NCBI GenBank assembly: GCA_946902875.1
Contig: OX336340.1
Location: forward strand, 25,249,566-25,313,565
DNA: 64,000 nt
From: Nematopogon swammerdamellus
Lineage: Eukaryota; Arthropoda; Insecta; Lepidoptera; Adelidae
Direction: 5' to 3'
Shown here in pieces: positions 1 to 10,662 of the stretch (positions within the stretch are counted from its first letter, which is position 1; every line of letters begins with the position of its first letter). The translations under genes were made by a program, and so were the position numbers. The notes under the pieces were generated by a model. That model was not told the origin of the DNA. It made no database searches and saw only the letters and a list, made by a program, of their open reading frames with translations.

Positions 1-825
1 ATGATTTGATTTAATAAAAAAAAATTTACAACAAATTCTTACATTCTTAGTGTTGAAACGATAAAATCTATTTATGTAAAGTAAACATGTACTAGCACAG
101 TACAATAAAGTTTACAATAATTATTGAGTTATGCACAAAAAAAAATGAAATATTAATTAATGATAATCGTTTATTTCCACAGAGCAGCGATCGGCGGCCG
201 TCGGCCCCCAGACGCGATTACTTGCTTTGTGTTCAAAAGACTAGTTTCGAACTACACAGAGGTGGTAATTAATGATCATGACATACATAATATTTGCGAT
301 CTCGCCTTACATAGTATTTCGCAATTAGCAATGATATCAATACTACAACGTGACATTTGAATAAAACCGAACTGGTTGCACTAAGTACCATGCCGACCGA
401 CCGGTAGCCCGACGCTAATGCTGCTATTCGACAAGAATTTAGATGCTAGTGGTCGAATTTATCGATCACTTATATACGCTTCGTAACAGTGAATATATCT
501 AGGTCGATAGCTTTGTTTGTACCTTTCTGTTTTAATTCGTAGTACATACATACCACACGCTGTATCCTAAAATTTGGCAGTATAAAGTCTAAGAAGTCGT
601 GTAACAACAGATGTTACGCGTAGTTTCCTGGAAAAATTATCCCGTGACATATGCTGTTACGCGTAGCGGCGAAAGTGTTAATGAAAATTATATCCACTAC
701 TTGATTGTGATATCCATTTCGTATTATATTATGATTACTATGTCATTGTAGGTATTAGAACCTAATAAATGACTGATACGATGGATCAATAACATTATTA
801 CCTATGTAAAAATAACAACCATATG
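1..825. other. AT-rich sequence, no gene recognised
   Basis: The stretch is very AT-rich apart from a GC-richer patch around 183-272, which is listed separately. I recognise no transposon protein, RNA gene or conserved coding motif in the rest. Confidence 0.5.
183..272 (+). other. candidate exon, unidentified
   Basis: A pyrimidine-rich acceptor-like sequence ending in AG at 181-182 precedes a GC-rich patch. One frame stays open for 29 codons to a TAA at 270-272, and another frame is open past 350. Local composition differs sharply from the AT-rich flanks. It could be an exon of a gene lying to the left, an upstream exon of the ZP gene, or chance. I recognise no domain. Confidence 0.2.
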
Positions 826-1035
826 AATATTGTTTTAACCGACTTGAAAAAAGAAGGAGGTTTTTTTATGTTTGTTACCTTAGAACTTTTGACTGGGTAA
901 ACCGATTTTGATGATTCTTTTTTTATTTGAAAGCTGGTGCTTCCTGTGTGGTCCCATTTCAATTTGGTCAAGACCGGATTGGAAAGCGAGGCGGAATCGC
1001 GAGGCCGAAGGCCGAGCGAATCCGCCGAGTACATT
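826..1035 (+). repeat. dispersed lepidopteran-type repeat
   Basis: The sequence begins with AACCGACTTGAAAAAAGAAG and continues with a unit that I recognise as a very common Lepidoptera interspersed repeat (ACTGGGTAAACCGATTTTGA). It has no coding capacity. It is probably a degraded non-autonomous element. Confidence 0.5.
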
Positions 1036-1074
1036 AATAGCAAAAAATTACTAAAAAAAACTGTGAAATAAAAA

Positions 1075-1312
1075 ACTATTAAAAAAATATAAAAACCGCA
1101 TTCAACAATGTAGGAAATAAAAAAAATCGAACCCTAGAGTTGAAGGCGGTGGGGTGCTAAAGCAAGCAAAAATGGTGCATGAAAGAAAACATGAGTGGAT
1201 GATATCCTTTGTTATTTGTGTAGCCTTCTTTAGCACCTCCTTCAACTCTAGGGTTCGATTTTTTTTTATTTCACTAATTTTTTAAGGCGGTTTTTATATT
1301 TTTTTAAATGAA
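1075..1312. repeat. foldback (hairpin) element
   Basis: Two arms, about 1075-1166 and 1226-1312, are reverse complements of each other. The best-matched part is TCGAACCCTAGAGTTGAAGG with its complement near 1240-1262. About 60 nt of unrelated sequence separates them. The structure fits a palindromic MITE and would form a strong RNA hairpin if transcribed. Confidence 0.7.
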
Positions 1313-2529
1313 AATTCGCTAAGTGGTACCGATAAAATATATATTTGGGAACAGCTGCTCTAGATATTAAAGGTTTCATCGGCGTGTTTGCCAGAATGAC
1401 GGGTAGAATTTGTGTTCAATTTATGAAACCGCAAACAATATTAATTCACTCTTCCGCTGCACGGTCGACCACTAGCCCGCATTGCATTACCTCAGTACAC
1501 CCCATGCTGTTTATATTGGCGCGCGTCGTCTGCCGCGATAATTTTACGTGTAGTATGAACAACAATTGAACCGCGTGACAAGTGAGGATCGGCGATGTGT
1601 ACTCGAACAAAGATATAGCGCGCGCGACCGGTTTCATGCACTTTCACTAAGTGGAGGCTGTGCCGAAGCCTGGATGACCATCACGCAAGACAACCGTGAG
1701 TCCATCTGAAAACCGCGCTTGTCCTGAAAATAATCCTCTGGCCGCTATGTGTTATATTATTTAAATTTAAGTTTTTGCATACATATTTTTTTTAATAGTA
1801 TTTGTTTTGTTTGATTCAATGATGAATGATTGATGTTTGATTGAATGGGTTAGGCAGAGACAACGTATCTCCACGTGCCATTATCCTGACACCACTGCCG
1901 CCTCTTTTACACTCATAATGTTCTTCATACATGCTCACCCAGAAAAATATAAATTTTAAAGCAAAACTAAATAATTCAAAGAATAATAATTTAATCAGTA
2001 GGTATCATTCAAGGATTATTTGATTCCAAATAAAATATATTCTTTCTAAAATAATGTACGAAATTGACAAGTCTTTTTTTCTTGCATGATTAATATTGTA
2101 GTAATGTAATTGATGTTCATAAATTATTTCAATCCAGGTGTCCCCAATAATAAAACAAAAAACAGTTGGAATGAAATACAATAGTAACCTATCTATCGAT
2201 TATATGCATTAATAATACTTATTTTGGCCTCAATACAAAGCAACAGAGAAGCAATTTTCAAAATTCAATTTACACAAATTGCACCAACAATTCGAAACCG
2301 TTATAAAGCCAAATATGTACAGCTCCTCCGAATCGAATCGTTGACCCAACGCCCAGATCCAGATTATAAAGAACGCACTTCACGAGATACCGTTACCACT
2401 CCCAGCCAGGCCTTCAATTCACTAACAGGCGAATCGAGAATCGGGTATATATTTCGAGTAATATGCACGTATCAAATGTACGCCGAACTGCTTCCAGTTA
2501 GGGTCAGTGCGGCGGCACTGCTTTGTCGC
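1313..2529. other. no gene seen
   Basis: No supported gene. It contains one fragment (about 1850-1943) of a dispersed repeat that also occurs at 27782-27875 and partly at 43530-43565, carrying AACG(T/G)ATCTCCACG(T/C)GCCA. The rest is AT-rich and unrecognised. Confidence 0.5.
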
Positions 2530-2805
2530 CCTCTTCGGTAGCTCGGTAGTGCAAATTGGCGGTCAATTGTTGAACACCACCGGGCGCCGACGTACCTTGG
2601 ATGGGCGACCGTCCGACCCTTGGGTTCGGATTCCATGTAAAACTGTAGGTACCTTCCCTTACCTTACTACGTGGTAGGGTTTAACTCGACCGCACTGGAT
2701 GAAGCTCGGTCGAAACGCCACGAATACAGTCCGTATATTCTGTGTAGTTCCGTGTAGCCGGCGGCGGCGTGACCAAAGAGAAGCACTGCCATGGCCCCCT
2801 AATGC
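2530..2805 (+). mobile_element. SINE-A, old degraded copy
   Basis: Recognisable landmarks in order: a tRNA-like A box (TAGCTCGGTAGTGC), a 5S-like stretch (TTGGATGGGCGACCG), a B-box region (GGGTTCGGATTCC) and the SINE-A body with AAGCACTGCCATGGC. Many substitutions mark it as old. See the full copy at 59085-59460 for the intact structure. Confidence 0.65.
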
Positions 2806-3257
2806 ACTATGATGCATGTTCAACCGATATGGTTGGCTTCAGGTATCGCAATGTATGTATAAATTTTTCTCGAAATATCGTATTCGATTTCCGATTTTCG
2901 CGTTAGTGAATTGATCTCCGGCTCGGTTCGCCGGTACGCGTGTGGTTACGCAACGAGAACAATACCGCCAGTTATGTCATGCGCCTGCGCACCTAGACGT
3001 GCGCCGGAGCTGGTTTTTTGGGTTCCAAAAACTTGGTCTACAAAACTGTATGCATAAGGAAGGAACCGGTTGTCCAAGAAGAAATCCGGTTGTATGAACC
3101 GGTTGCGAGCACATCATGCCGCGAATATGCTTCGATGGTGTAACTGATGATTGATGGAATCAAGAATGAGGTCGCATGACCTAGAATAGAATTGTGAATT
3201 ATTTCATATCGAATTCGTCTTCACTGTCGATTTGTCAATTCAAGTAGATAAATAACT
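2806..3257. other. no gene seen
   Basis: Mixed-composition sequence with a somewhat GC-rich middle (about 2900-3010). I see no domain, splice-framed exon or repeat family that I can name. Confidence 0.4.
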
Positions 3258-3592
3258 AAGTAAGGTAAGTGCTTGGATGTGTGACCGCTCGACCGTTGGA
3301 GGCTGGCCGTGGTTCGGATTCCACGTAAAACTGTAGATTTCTTCCCTTCTTACCTTACTAGGTGGGAGGGTTTAACCCGCCCGGGTTGATACCACCGCAC
3401 TGAATGAATGAATTGTCGGTTGAAACGGCTATGCAAATATTTATCCGTGTTTTCTGTTCAGTTCATTGTAGCCGGCACGACCGAAGGGAAGCACTGACAT
3501 GGCACCTAGTTCACCAAAGTGTTATGGGCTGAAATCACGGATGTAGTATGTGATGTAACCAACCGTGTCAGTTTCCATAAAAAAAGACTACT
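3258..3592 (+). mobile_element. SINE-A, 5'-truncated copy
   Basis: Starts inside the 5S-like segment (TGCTTGGATGTGTGACCGCTC), continues through the B box (GGTTCGGATTCC) and body, and ends in the standard tail GTGTCAGTTTCCATAAAAAA. The tRNA-like 5' head is missing. Confidence 0.75.
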
Positions 3593-3630
3593 TTGTTGAC
3601 ATGACATGACATTGTTAGCTAATATACTAC

Positions 3631-4385
3631 AGTACAGGAGAAGCCGAGGCTGGTATGCGGACATCTTACGCCCAGTATGGTGGTAGCAATCCAGTCGGCT
3701 ACGAGGGGTTAGTCACTAGAGCAAAAAGTGTACACCAGATTACCTGTAGGCAAGATTACCAGGATTACCTTGTGATTTCCAGATTCCGAAGGATTCCAAA
3801 GACTCCTAGGTATTTCTAAAGACGACCAAAGATTTCTAAGGGATAACCAAAGATTTCTAAGGGATTACAAACGATTTCTAAGGGGTTACCAAAGATTTCT
3901 AGGATTACCAAAGATTCCAGCATTATGTTAGATTTCTAAGGACTACCAAAGATTCCTAGGGATTACCAAAGATTACTAGAGGATTACCTAAGATTACCCG
4001 AGATTACTAAGATTTTGATCGAATTGCCAATGATTTATTTGGGATTCCTAGATTTCCTGCTATTCCTAGATTCCCTGGGATTACTCGAGACTACCTAAGA
4101 TTTCCAGATTCCTCGGATTCCCACCTAAGATTATCTGATATTACCAAGACTTTGATGGGATTCCCAATGATTCCCTTGGGATTCCTAGATTCCCTGGGAT
4201 TACTCGGGACCGCCTAAGATTTCCAGATTCTCGGACTCGCACCTAAGGTTACCTGAGATTACCAAACAATTGTACTGCAAGTGACTGACCCCTCGGTCGG
4301 CTACATTCTGAGCCTACCGCCTAGTAAGGTGCAAGAGAAGGGACCTACAGTTTTACACCGGTTCCGAACGGTGAATCAGCAGCGG
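3631..4385 (-). mobile_element. SINE-B copy split by another element
   Basis: The two halves (3631-3702 and 4296-4385) match consecutive parts of SINE-B in minus orientation; compare the full minus copy at 18256-18640. They are separated by the TIR element at 3703-4295. The word GTCGGCTAC occurs on both sides of the insertion, as expected for a target-site duplication. Confidence 0.7.
3703..4295. mobile_element. TIR element whose core is a degenerate tandem repeat
   Basis: The left end reads GAGGGGTTAGTCACT. The right end is its reverse complement with one mismatch (AGTGACTGACCCCTC, ending at 4294). Both sides carry GTCGGCTAC (3694-3702 and 4296-4304), a 9-10-bp target-site duplication. Nearly the whole interior (about 3740-4262) is a decayed tandem repeat built from units like GATTACCAAAGATTTCTAAGG. 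There is no coding capacity. The long duplication suggests a Mutator-like or related DNA transposon, but the superfamily is inferred from TSD length only. Confidence 0.7.
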
Positions 4386-4604
4386 TATAAAGCGTTTCCA
4401 ATCTACTAGAATCTTTCCCCACAATATCTGCTACGAAACGTGCCCACCTAATTATATTTCGCCTTGTATGTAATGGCGTCGTCGCGGGCTCCCCACAGTT
4501 CGCGATCTCGCGACCCAGGCCGTGACAGTTCAGCTCGGTTCAAACTCAGCCGATACGAGATTCGCTAACTGTATCGCTCCGTACAAGACATACGGCCTGG
4601 CTAC

Positions 4605-5030
4605 GAGATATCGGCTATCACCCGGCAGCATATTTCCAAAGTCTAGTATGCGAGTTGCTCTGATTGGTGGAGAGACGAGTCTGGCTGCGCCTCCGGCACC
4701 CCCAGCGAAACTACTGAATCCGATGTTCGTTTGGTCGCATATGTACTTTGGTGGCTCAGTGGTAGAGTGTAGGGTTTTAATTTTTTTGATCTCGGCCATG
4801 GGTTCGTGTCCCTTTTGTCAAAATTTGTTTTGTTTTACTTATTTTTTAAGCAATGTTAGGGTGTTAAAATTAGGTTATGGTTATTTTTTTTTTATAACCA
4901 CCTAAGAAAACTTTATTTTCGGAAATACTTCCGAAATTTAAATTTTCCGTCAAAGCTGAGAACGACCAATCAGAGCAACTCGCGTACTAGACTTTGGAAA
5001 TATGCCACCCGGCATGGCACGACTTTAGTC
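4605..5030. mobile_element. element with ~50-bp inverted arms and a tRNA-like core
   Basis: The arm at 4619-4667 and its reverse complement at about 4964-5013 share GCATATTTCCAAAGTCTAGT and GCGAGTTGCTCTGATTGGT. Between them (about 4747-4815) lie TGGCTCAGTGGTAGAGT and GGGTTCGTGTCCC, which look like pol III A and B boxes of a tRNA-derived SINE. The simplest reading is a SINE sitting inside a MITE-like element; which inserted first is not clear. Confidence 0.5.
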
Positions 5031-5286
5031 GGATAAATGGGGGTCCCATATCGACCGGATTCGCTTAGCACCACGGGATTTAATAAAATACGAAAAAAGC
5101 TCACTAGTATGTTTCCTAGACTCGTACTTTACGGGATAATCGAAGTTTCATGCTTTAGAAAAAGATCGTCCAAACCATTTCCTCGTCATATTGGACCTTG
5201 GCACGGTCCTTACCACCACGGCATTCCTCGTTGAATAAGCTTAGAAAAAGCCTCGTCATTAAACGGTTAGTTTCCGATGTTGGACA

Positions 5287-5790
5287 TTTTTTTTATGGAA
5301 ATTGATGCGGTTGGCTACATCGCCTACAACATCCGTGATGTCAGCCCATAACACCGGGCAAACTAGGTGTCATATCAATGCTTCCCTTCATTTCATGTCG
5401 GCTACACTGAACTGCAGGTCTATTCTTGTAAATCCTGACAGCGGAATCAGCGCTGATGTGGCGCTGAGAGCCGCTTTGGTAAGTGGCTTTCAGCGCCACA
5501 ACAGCGCTGATTCCGCTGTCAGAATTTACAAGAATAGACCTGTTGGACGGAAAACACGAACTATTTACATAGCCGTTTCGACCGACGTTTCATTTAGTGC
5601 GCCGGGCGGGATGAACCCTACCATCTAGTAAGGTAAGAAGGGAAGGGCCCTACAGTTTTACGTGGACTCCGAACCAAGGTCAGCCTCCTCCGAACAACGG
5701 TCGAGCATATCATCCATCCAAGTACTGACAGCGCCCAGGTGTGCTCAACAACCAGTCGACCGACCGCACCACTGAGCCACCGAGGCTGAC
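5287..5790 (-). mobile_element. SINE-A copy carrying a hairpin insertion
   Basis: Read on the minus strand, it starts with the head GTCAGCCTC at 5790, keeps the 5S-like and B-box regions in worn form, and ends in a poly(T) run on the plus strand at 5287. Its body is interrupted at 5415-5542 by a palindromic element. Confidence 0.75.
5415..5542. mobile_element. 128-bp palindromic MITE
   Basis: The element begins CAGGTCTATTCTTGTAAAT and ends with the reverse complement. The two ~60-nt arms match nearly throughout, leaving only a short loop near 5476-5484. It lies inside SINE-A between CTGAACTG and GGACGG, which are adjacent in intact copies. Confidence 0.75.
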
Positions 5791-8245
5791 ATATAATGTA
5801 TATACACATAATAGTATTATTATATAATGAAATATAATATTCCTCCGACTATGTAAATATAATGGGAAGTTATTTTTAGAAGCTCATCTTGTGTAAAAAA
5901 TAACAAATTAATCCATTTATAAGCTACAGACGAACCGCATTCCGTACTTTATAGCCATCAAGGCGAACATTTATTTAAGGCTCAACTTTACAAAAGTATA
6001 TACCTCTATAGCTAGATTAACGACACAGCTTTAACGATATTCGTTAAAAATGGCCTTGTATGACGTGAGGCCGAAGTACGAGCTATTAAAAATATTCTTT
6101 GGTCTGAGTTTCAGTTTATGTAAATTTAGTATTTGGTGAAATTCTTGAATTAGTTGTTTTTATTCTCGATTTTACGCGCGGCAAGAAAAACATTGTCTAG
6201 TTTCGTTTTTAGTAAAAATATGTAATAAAAATACATTTTCTGGTAATGATAACATTGTCCAACCTACTGGAAGTAATTGTTTCAAAATTCTTCTTCAGTC
6301 CAACTCGCGTTTAGAAGATTCCGTACCATTTGTTGTATCCGTACCGTACCCTTGATACATCAATAGATATGTCACGTTATGCATTTCCCAAAATCGAAAT
6401 TGGTTCATTTACCCTATACATGCGTGATTGGGTCATCAAATTCTATATACTTATATGTAAATTTTTTTTTTCGTCCAGTAGATTCGAAGAATATAAGCTG
6501 TGACAGACGGACAGACAGACAGACACGAGGGTGATTCTATAAGGGTTCCGATTTTTTTTTTTAATTTTTTTTAGTACGAACCCCTCTACTTACTAAGCTT
6601 GTAACGCTAAGTCGTCTTAATATGTTTGATGTCACTAAGAATTAAGATGTTACAAGCATTTGCGCGCAGTTTCGCTCACCCTGAAGTCGGCTTTTAATAG
6701 CGCTAGCAATTTTCATTAATTTACATTACCTTGCTTATTATCAAAGGCGTTTCCCAAAAGTTTAGTATTAAGCCAGTGATATGTATTAAGCTGTCCAAGT
6801 AGATTTATCTTTAACATGTCTCTGGTGTCACATGTCAGCTTACATTTAGTGACCCCATTCACCTTTTATGCTGTCAGAATAACTTGTCAGTTGTCATTTT
6901 GACATATATATGGATCTTATTTCAATATGTCTAAGAACTACAAAAGCGTGCAACTCAATGTTGCAGGCTATTCTTGATAGACAGACTTTGCAACATCGAC
7001 GTTCTAAGATTCTTTGAAATGCATCCACTGACGATAAACCTCTCTTGCGAAATATTCCAGCTACGTAAGAGCTTCAATCAAATTTGAACCTTGTCAAACG
7101 AACTCGCTCCCCCTTCGCTCAGTGTTCTGAGTGGGACTTGTGATTTGGAAATACTTTCAACGTTGAAATTATTTCATAACTATATATACCTACCTGTAAA
7201 ATAACTTAAAAACGCATTTTAAATTTAATAATTTTTTCAACAGAGTATTTGCAAATGGTTACCCACAGACGTTGCCCACAGATATTTGAAATTTAATATA
7301 TATTTTTAAAAGGTTTACATTTTTTATATTTTCATTTAGGTATATTTTGACATAAATACCACGTAGATAGAAAATACGTTAGTATTAACAATCGCATTCG
7401 AACATTTACATGAAGTGCAAAGGCGGACTTATCCCTTACAGTGATTTCATCTAGTCAACCTTTGGATGTTTGAGAGTCGATTTTCCCGAAGTTTAGAAAC
7501 TTTCTACAAGCACTTATACTTACCCTAGTTCTAAGAGGCACACAACTTCCCATTAAATGCGGCAATTTCTACAGACATATCTATAGAGCCGCCCGCTGTA
7601 CAATATCTTTCATTCATCTCTGATTAATCTACTCATTTCTCAAATGCAAGCTTTTGTGCCGACCTTGCAACGCAATGTGTTCGAATGAATAGAGCCATTC
7701 TTCTGCTTCAGATAGCACACGCTATTATATCTCTTGTTGTATCAGATTAGTTTTAATATCGAATATTAAATCATTATTAAAGTCTTGCGGTTGTGCAGAA
7801 GCTAAAGAACGGGCCAGGTTTCATTTCTAGACTGTCAATAAATACATACATTCATATCACACACGCTGAATCCCGACAATAGGGGTAAGCAGAGTAATCA
7901 GTGTTGTGCTGCAAGAACTCTGGCAAATGACAGCACAACACCGACCACGACGTAATAAATAATAAAACTTAAATGTAGGTTCATACGATTAGAACTAAAT
8001 CATACAGACTGGTTTTGTTTATTGATCATTCATATGGCAGTTAGACTGCACTCGAACTTGTCACAATTTGTTATATCCGATGGTTTTATCCGGTTCGATT
8101 ACACCCACGAAGAAGAACCGACAAGAAACTTCGCAGGGTATTTTTTTATACACATTTTTCCAAGGTACTTTAGTGACTAGCCACTATGATGGAACTATAA
8201 AATGATCAATGATGACATGAATTACAACAAACATTACTTTTTTTT
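5791..8245. other. no gene seen; scattered repeat fragments
   Basis: Mostly AT-rich unrecognised sequence. Small recognisable parts are a microsatellite-like ACAGACGGACAGACAGACAG near 6502-6526; a dispersed repeat at about 7857-7957 with AAGCAGAGTAATCAGTGTTG, also seen at 36885-37005, 53690-53780 and 57720-57790; and a unit at about 8090-8150 with GATTACACCCACGAA, also at 40485-40545 and, reversed, 57935-57990. No exon candidate stood out. Confidence 0.45.
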
Positions 8246-8484
8246 TTAATGGAAACTGACACGGTTTGCTACCATCACCTACCATCCGTGATGTCAACCC
8301 ATAAACACCTTGGTCAACTATATGCCATGTCAGTGCTTCCGTTCGGTTGTGCCGGCTACACTGAACTGGACGGAAAACACGAACTATTTAAATAGCCGTT
8401 TCAAACGACCTTTCATTCAGTGCGGTGGTACCACCCCGGGCGGGATAAACCCTACTACCAGTAAGGTAAGAACGGAAGGGGTCC
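8246..8484 (-). mobile_element. SINE-A, truncated copy
   Basis: A plus-strand poly(T) run is followed by ATGGAAACTGACACGG and the SINE-A body in reverse, stopping in the region CCAGTAAGGTAAGAACGG. The tRNA/5S head is absent, as expected for 5' truncation during reverse transcription. Confidence 0.7.
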
Positions 8485-8692
8485 CCACCTATATATTTTC
8501 ATTTCTCTTCATTTCATACAAAATATCCTTTAGAAAACAAGGACAACATTTTATTCACTAGGTATGCTTTTTTAAATGTATGCGAAATTGCAACAAAGAA
8601 TGTAAATAGATAGGTATATATCGATGCTATACAGTGTAGGTAGACTAACAAGCGCACAATTTAGCCACATTCTCTCCACGCCGCCGTTGCAG

Positions 8693-8776
8693 GTACAGTA
8701 CATCGCATACCGAAGTCTCCCAGTACGGCATATTGTCTCCCCGAGAGTCCAGTACGCACAATACCAGACGCGTTCG
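8693..8776 (+). other. candidate exon, possibly 5' part of the ZP gene
   Basis: A good pyrimidine tract and acceptor (CCGCCGTTGCAG) precede 84 nt that end at a donor reading GTACGT. The exon is phase 0 at both ends, with 28 open codons rich in Val, Tyr, Gln and Arg; a stop follows just beyond the donor. Phase 0 fits the phase needed by the first certain ZP exon at 17436. No domain is visible, so membership of the ZP gene is a guess. Confidence 0.25.
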
Positions 8777-8959
8777 GTACGTTGACCTCCTCACTTCCTT
8801 GTAACCCCCACGTCCACTCCACCTCTCAGACCACTCGATATCTTGCTCGCCCTGCCCACAGTTAGTCCAGCAAGGCTAACATGGTTACCGCGACAAGGCT
8901 CTAAATGTTGCGTTGACAAAATCACATTTAAATCTTGCTCTAATTTTTTTTTACAGCTA

Positions 8960-9318
8960 CGTAGGTGTAATCGTTTTTATTAGGGTTCCTAGGTTACCTA
9001 TTACTAAGCCTACGCCGACTGTCTGTCTGTCCGAGGGCTGTATCTCTTGCTTGAACCGTAATAGGTAGCTCGGTGAAATTTGCACAGAATATGTGTTATT
9101 ATGGCCGATATAAGAACAAATAATAAAAATAAGAAAAAGTAAAAAAATCACGGGGGCCCCATAGAAGAAACTAAAAATTGTATGCGCGCCATCTACCGAA
9201 AAGATTATGAAGAATTTTAACTAATACATAGACGGCGTGAGTAGCACTGACCATGACATGGCGATACGGAACCCTCGATGCGCGAGTTCGCCTCGCACTT
9301 GGCCGGTTTTTAGAACGT
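8960..9318 (+). repeat. repeat C (…ACTTGGCCGG 3' end)
   Basis: Contains the family's landmarks in order: AGGGTTCC, CCTACGCCG followed by CTGTCTGTCTGTCCGAGGGC, a degraded TTGAACCGTAATAGGTAGC, ATATGTGTTATTATGGCCG, and the 3' end CGCACTTGGCCGGTTTTT. Related copies lie at 17590-17850, 30247-30496 and 54065-54420. I know this as a very common interspersed repeat of Lepidoptera. Confidence 0.7.
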
Positions 9319-9705
9319 TCTATTCTTCTCTAAGATAGATTTTCAGCGACTCCTTCCAAAATATCAGATTAGGTTGCATATTGGCAAGAAAAGAGCCCTA
9401 GGTGGCTCGTTTATAATTTATAAAAGTCACCTACCATTAGACGTTACCAGTGTATTCACAGCGCTCTAAGGGGTGTGAGGAGGGAAAGAGGAGTGGTTGT
9501 TGAAGATAAACTGTAAGCAAAATGTAATAAATAAGTAACATGTAATAATAAATAATTGGTAATGATCATAGTATACAAATTGATAATTATCACATAGTTA
9601 GTCAACAATACGAGTGCTAACCACTGTAGATTTTAAACAGACTTTGGACAACCCTAATCGACTATCTTCACTTTAATCAACAAAGGAAAGCAAACATAGG
9701 TAGGT

Positions 9706-10005
9706 GTCAGCCTCGATAGCTCAGTGGTGCAGACAGTCGACTGTTGCTATTGATTGTTAAGCAACGCTGGGCGCGCTCAGTACTTGGATGGGTGACCGCT
9801 CGACCGTTGCGAGGCTGACCGTGGTTCGGATTCCACGTAAAACTGTAGGTCCCTTCCCTTCCCACCTTACTCGGTGGTAGGGTTCAACCCAATGAAACGT
9901 CGGTCGAAACGGCTATGAAAATAGTTTGTGTTTTCCGTCCAGTTCAGTTTAGCCGGCACGATCCGAAGGGAAGCACTGACATGGCACCTAGTTTTCATAA
10001 AAAAA
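9706..10005 (+). mobile_element. SINE-A with intact head and deleted tail region
   Basis: The head GTCAGCCTCGATAGCTCAG, the 5S-like part (GTTAAGCAACGCTGG and TACTTGGATGGGTGACCGC), GAGGCTGAC and the B box are all present. About 60 nt just before the A-rich tail, present in other copies, is missing, so CCTAG joins directly to TTTTCATAAAAAAA. Confidence 0.8.
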
Positions 10006-10507
10006 CTTTTTTCTAACGCCATCTTGACGTATAATAATACGGTTTATGTCTATAATTTATAAGTAAATAGTGGCGGCACCTTTATAACTGGATGTGATCG
10101 AGGCACGAAAATGATGTATAACTGAATATAAAACTATATTCTCCGCTTCCAATTCAAAAGAAATCCAACGAAAGACTTAGTTTACAAAGCCAAGAACTAA
10201 TCCGATCAAGTGGATTCTAAAGCAGCCTCTTACAAACAACATGACCCCAGCAATATAGATTTCCATGGCGTCGTCGGGCGATTCAACAACTTTAGGGCCA
10301 TAAAAGTGGAGTGTCGCAGTCGTACCTGCTGCCGCGGATCGAATTCTACACAGCGCCGCGAGCGCTGCCTACGTGACTCCATCAGAAACGATGACAGGTT
10401 CAGATCATGACCCTGGAATTAAATTAAAAACGTCATGGTTCGATGATGTCTAGGGAAAAAAATCTGTTGATAATTTCTAAAAAAATTAACTTAACCAACT
10501 TTTTTGT

Positions 10508-10662
10508 GTAAGTGGCTGGGTCAGAGAGGCCAAAGCACATCGGAGCACATGCCAATATCACCTCCGAGAATATAGGTGGCCATACCGGAGACTTCCCTTT
10601 GGATTGCTGGCTATACTGGACTAGAGGAGAACACAGTCGAGGCTGCTATGCGGCCATCTTTC
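10508..10662 (-). mobile_element. SINE-B fragment
   Basis: Minus-orientation fragment with GGCCAAAGCACAT, AATATCACCTCCGAGAA, CCATACCGGA and GAGGCTGCTATGCGGCCATC, in the same order as in the full minus copy at 18256-18640. The tRNA-like head is missing. Confidence 0.7.

Noticed and set aside
4522..4905. 127-codon plus-strand frame
   Set aside because: It runs through the inverted-repeat element and its tRNA-like core; no protein family is visible.
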